16,619 nt of DNA from assembly GCA_016292545.1 (NCBI GenBank), contig JAEDIG010000051.1, positions 1-16,619 on the forward strand, written 5' to 3'. This DNA comes from Bacteroidaceae bacterium. Lineage in GTDB: Bacteria; Bacteroidota; Bacteroidia; Bacteroidales; Bacteroidaceae. Below the pieces are notes generated by a model, which searched no databases, was not told the origin of the DNA, and saw only the letters and a program-made list of their open reading frames with translations. The position numbers and the translations under genes were made by a program. Positions 14,244-16,619 of this stretch are shown here, in pieces (the stretch's first letter is position 1; the number at the start of each line of letters is the position of its first letter).

Positions 14244-16175
14244 TTATCTTACAACATATTTCTTGTTGCCACGGATGACGATGCCCCGCGCAGGATTGGC
14301 CATGCGGCATCCGCCCAAATCATACATCGACGCAGCGTCATCCTCCCCACCCTCTGCAGGCAGGCAGTCTATGCCCGTTGGATTCCCGGCCTCCAGTTCG
14401 AAACCTGGGGCAGAAGAGGCAGCCTGGGCCGAAACGCTCAGATAGGCACTGAAAGGAGTGGTGGCCAGGGCCGTTCCGTCGGCCGAAACCACATTGCCCT
14501 CCTGATCCTTCAGGACACTCAGATAGAAGCCCAGCCCTGTCTGGGCGGAAGCATCCCCGTAGGCAAGGCGATAGAGAACATGATTCTCCCCGGCACGCAC
14601 CGTATCGGCAGGCAGCACCGAGGTGGCCACCAGGTCGTTGTCCTCGGCTGGCACCAGGCCGGCCGTAGCCAGCGGGCTGGCCACAATGTCCGCAGCATCG
14701 GTGCGCACCAGCACGCCCTCTCCCTTGGCCACCTTGTTGTCTGCACGTTCCGTGAGCACCATCTTTCCGTCCACCACCTTCACGTTATAGAGCGTGAGGC
14801 TCCTGCCCGACTCCACCGTCAGTTCCGTGTCGGAATAGGGATTGCTGAAGGGCGCATAGTGTGCATCCCTTCCTGCATTGGCCACTGCCCGAGCCTGCTC
14901 GGGGTCACCCGGTTTTATTTCTGCAAAATAGCCCGACCATGCGCTGTAGCCGTCTGCTGAATGGGCGGGAATGTGGAGGATGGGATTGCCTCCAATATCC
15001 GAGAAGACTCCATCTTCGGAATCTGGAGCCTCAGCAGCCAGACAATATACGTTCTTCAGACGGGAGCTATAAGCGAATGCATCACTTCCGATGTGTGTGA
15101 CAGAAGCGGGAATCACCACAGACTCAAGGCCGTCGCAATTCAGGAATGCCTCGTAGCCAATGTATGTGAGGGCACTGGGAAGGTTGAACGACACGAATCC
15201 ATCGCAGCCTTCGAATGCGAAGCGTCCGATATATGTGACAGAATCGGGGATTACCAAAGAGCTGAGGCCCTCACACAGCCCGAACGCCCCATCTTCTATG
15301 CGCCTGACGGAAGGCGGAAGGACATAACTGGTGGCATTGGGACGCAGGAATGACACGATGGCATCTTTTTCCTTGGTGAAAATCGCATGCTGCTCGATGC
15401 AATAATAAGGATTGTCCGGCGCCACCTCAACGTTCAGCTGGGGGGAGCATTTGCGGAACGGATTCATCCCAATCTTTGCCACAGAACTGGGAATCACCAC
15501 AGACTCCAGCTTCTTACACCAACCGAAGGCCTCATCTCCTATGGATGTGACAGAACCTGGGATGGTTACAGACGCAAGACTCACACAATTATAGAACGCG
15601 TAGCCGTCAATCGTTCTTACGGAATTGGGAATCTCGATAGAAGGGAGCGAATCGCAATCGAAAAAAGCACATTCGCCGATGGTTGTCAAAGTGTTGGGGA
15701 GCGTCACAGACGTCAGGATATAGCAATTGGTGAAGGTCCATCCCCTTATCTCGCTGACAGGACCCGGGATTTCTACCGACGTGAGCTTGCAGCAACCAAA
15801 AAACGCCCCTTCATCAATCAATGTGACAGAACTGGGAATCTCTACCGACTCCATGTTCCTGCATTCATTAAACGCCACTTTTCCTATGGTCGTCACTGTG
15901 TTCGGGATTACTACAGACACCAGGCTGCGGCAGTCGGAGAAAGCCCATTCGCCAATGGCACTGACCGTATAGTCTGTTCCCATGTATGTCACACTTCCGG
16001 GAATCACCAGTTCCTGACACTCTTCATCCAGCCCGGTCACAGTTGCCGTTCCAAGTTCTGTGTCCAAATCGTATTTCAGACCGTCAACCGTTGCTGTGAC
16101 CACTTCGCACCTCGCTCCCAGGCTCACCATCAAGAGCAGGCCGACAACAAACACTCTCATCGTAAACTGTCTCAT
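14244..16175 (-). CDS. BspA-like leucine-rich-repeat (LRR_5) surface protein
   Basis: A 643-residue secreted protein. A signal peptide covers about 1-22 (RVFVVGLLLMVSLGARC); ATG 16160 is an alternative start. From about 56 to 380 it has roughly 12 repeats near 23 residues long of the BspA/LRR_5 type, of the form IPxSVTxIGxxAFxxCxxLxSVx. The eighth is interrupted by an insert of about 35 residues (245-285). Residues about 420-600 form a different, probably beta-rich domain. The C-terminus MYDLGGCRMANPARGIVIR, then a basic tail ending VVR, resembles the tail of many Prevotella/Bacteroides surface proteins (YDLxGRxV..PxKGIYI). Related proteins act in adhesion or binding of host or bacterial partners; the ligand here is unknown. 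It has its own promoter, is convergent with the kinase, and is probably unrelated to the efflux regulon. Confidence 0.9.
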   Translation of the reverse strand: MRQFTMRVFVVGLLLMVSLGARCEVVTATVDGLKYDLDTELGTATVTGLDEECQELVIPGSVTYMGTDYTVSAIGEWAFSDCRSLVSVVIPNTVTTIGKVAFNECRNMESVEIPSSVTLIDEGAFFGCCKLTSVEIPGPVSEIRGWTFTNCYILTSVTLPNTLTTIGECAFFDCDSLPSIEIPNSVRTIDGYAFYNCVSLASVTIPGSVTSIGDEAFGWCKKLESVVIPSSVAKIGMNPFRKCSPQLNVEVAPDNPYYCIEQHAIFTKEKDAIVSFLRPNATSYVLPPSVRRIEDGAFGLCEGLSSLVIPDSVTYIGRFAFEGCDGFVSFNLPSALTYIGYEAFLNCDGLESVVIPASVTHIGSDAFAYSSRLKNVYCLAAEAPDSEDGVFSDIGGNPILHIPAHSADGYSAWSGYFAEIKPGDPEQARAVANAGRDAHYAPFSNPYSDTELTVESGRSLTLYNVKVVDGKMVLTERADNKVAKGEGVLVRTDAADIVASPLATAGLVPAEDNDLVATSVLPADTVRAGENHVLYRLAYGDASAQTGLGFYLSVLKDQEGNVVSADGTALATTPFSAYLSVSAQAASSAPGFELEAGNPTGIDCLPAEGGEDDAASMYDLGGCRMANPARGIVIRGNKKYVVR

Positions 16176-16254
16176 ACTTTACATAAAAAATAAAAAGGCG
16201 GAAATGCACTATGCTCCGCATTGTTAATACTAGGGTTAAAGGTTCTCTGCCCTG

Positions 16255-16286
16255 CAAAGATAGGGATTTTCTGCTGTATGCAGCAA
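16255..16286 (-). promoter_or_regulatory. Promoter of the BspA-like gene
   Basis: TATCTTTG (minus strand, 16262-16255) is a perfect -7 element. A CTTG/TTG near 16286-16284 is a possible -33 with a 21 bp spacer. The leader would be about 75 nt and A/T-rich, with no Shine-Dalgarno sequence before ATG 16175. No copy of the paired dyad operator is present. Confidence 0.6.
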
Positions 16287-16353
16287 GAAAATGTCTGATT
16301 TTTTTGTATTAGACGCAAAAGTAGGCCGTTTTTGCGGCCTAACTGGAGAACAA

Positions 16354-16411
16354 TTGCTACCCAGTTGGGAAAAAATTGCTGCCCAGTTGGGAAAAAAATC
16401 CGCCCAACTGG
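16354..16411. repeat. 22 bp-period tandem repeat with CCCAGTTGGG dyads
   Basis: Two 22 bp units (16354-16375, 16376-16397) of the form TTGCTrCCCAGTTGGG followed by six A differ at one base. Each holds the dyad CCCA-GT-TGGG. An inverted partial copy, CCCAACTGG (16403-16411), and a partial AACTGG (16341-16346) flank them. The repeat lies about 90 bp upstream of the BspA-like promoter. Function unknown. Confidence 0.75.
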
Positions 16412-16619
16412 ACGCTTCCATGACACCAGCTATTTTTGTCTAGAAATTTCAGGATTGCGCGTAACCGTTCTGCTCCATTATGTCACCCCACTCTGGACTT
16501 TGAAGGAAGGGTTACGGAAGAAATGCGCTTCCTCTCATGAAGAAAACTCCGCTTTTTGTTGTGAATTAGGGGAAATCTTTGTATTTTTGCCCCGAAATGT
16601 AGCAGAAAACCTATGGGAA
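16412..16619 (+). promoter_or_regulatory. Right-end intergenic with rightward promoter
   Basis: A plus-strand TATTTTTG (16582-16589) fits the -7 consensus, with TTG at 16559-16561 (20 bp spacer) or TTTG at 16555-16558. A second TATTTTTG occurs at 16431-16438 but leads to no credible frame. The sequence up to the edge otherwise shows only very short open frames. The promoter points at an ATG at 16613, which may be the start of a gene outside the window. Confidence 0.5.
16613..16619 (+). CDS. Possible first codons of a rightward gene cut by the window edge
   Basis: ATG GGA A is all that is visible, about 20 nt after the predicted transcription start of the 16582-16589 promoter and behind an A-rich leader. 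Nothing can be said about the product. Confidence 0.2.

Noticed and set aside
16172..16426. Minus-strand open frame of 84 codons upstream of the BspA-like gene
   Set aside because: It covers the BspA-like promoter and the 22 bp-period repeat, and has no family resemblance.

Overview
The window looks like chromosomal DNA from a member of the Bacteroidales, probably Prevotellaceae or a close relative. The evidence is Bacteroidetes-type -7 promoter elements (TAnnTTTG) upstream of most transcription units, few clear Shine-Dalgarno sequences, a BspA-like leucine-rich-repeat surface protein with a Prevotella-style C-terminus, and large MacB/FtsX-like permeases. The species is not determined. No tRNA, rRNA, CRISPR array, transposase or phage gene was recognised.

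Layout, left to right. (1) Bases 1-153 are the start of a leftward MacB/FtsX-family permease cut by the window edge. (2) Bases 154-726 have no gene but hold its promoter, a duplicated palindromic operator (253-300) and a 4 x 22 bp tandem repeat (429-516). (3) 727-2346 (minus) is an AAA-ATPase-like/PD-(D/E)XK nuclease family protein with its own promoter. (4) 2488-12514 (minus) is a six-member operon read leftwards: TolC-like outer-membrane factor, periplasmic thioredoxin-fold protein, HlyD-type adaptor, two large permeases, then a permease remnant that keeps only its two ends. (5) 12706-14117 (plus) is a divergent two-component pair: a response regulator with receiver and Fis-type helix-turn-helix but no AAA+ domain, and a short histidine kinase overlapping it by 4 bp. 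(6) Hairpins at 14124-14220 separate this pair from a convergent BspA-like surface protein (14244-16175, minus). (7) The right end (16176-16619) is non-coding, with a second 22 bp-period repeat and a rightward promoter pointing at a gene that starts at the edge.

How it fits together. The kinase and regulator probably control the adjacent export operon. The strongest observation is that a 48 bp block with two identical 17 bp dyads (TGTATGAAAATCATACA, 23 bp apart) occurs twice, upstream of the big operon and upstream of the permease at the left edge. In both places it lies exactly 43 bp upstream of a TATCTTTG -7 element, although the intervening sequence is unrelated. This predicts one regulon of two leftward operons about 12.3 kb apart, activated by a regulator bound upstream of the -33 region. 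No ABC ATPase is present in the window, so the permeases' ATPase probably lies in the second operon beyond the left edge or elsewhere.

The system resembles Bacteroidetes tripartite ABC efflux or envelope-stress operons of unknown substrate. Its unusual points are the thioredoxin-like member, the regulator without its sigma-54 activation domain, a kinase with almost no sensor, and the collapsed permease.
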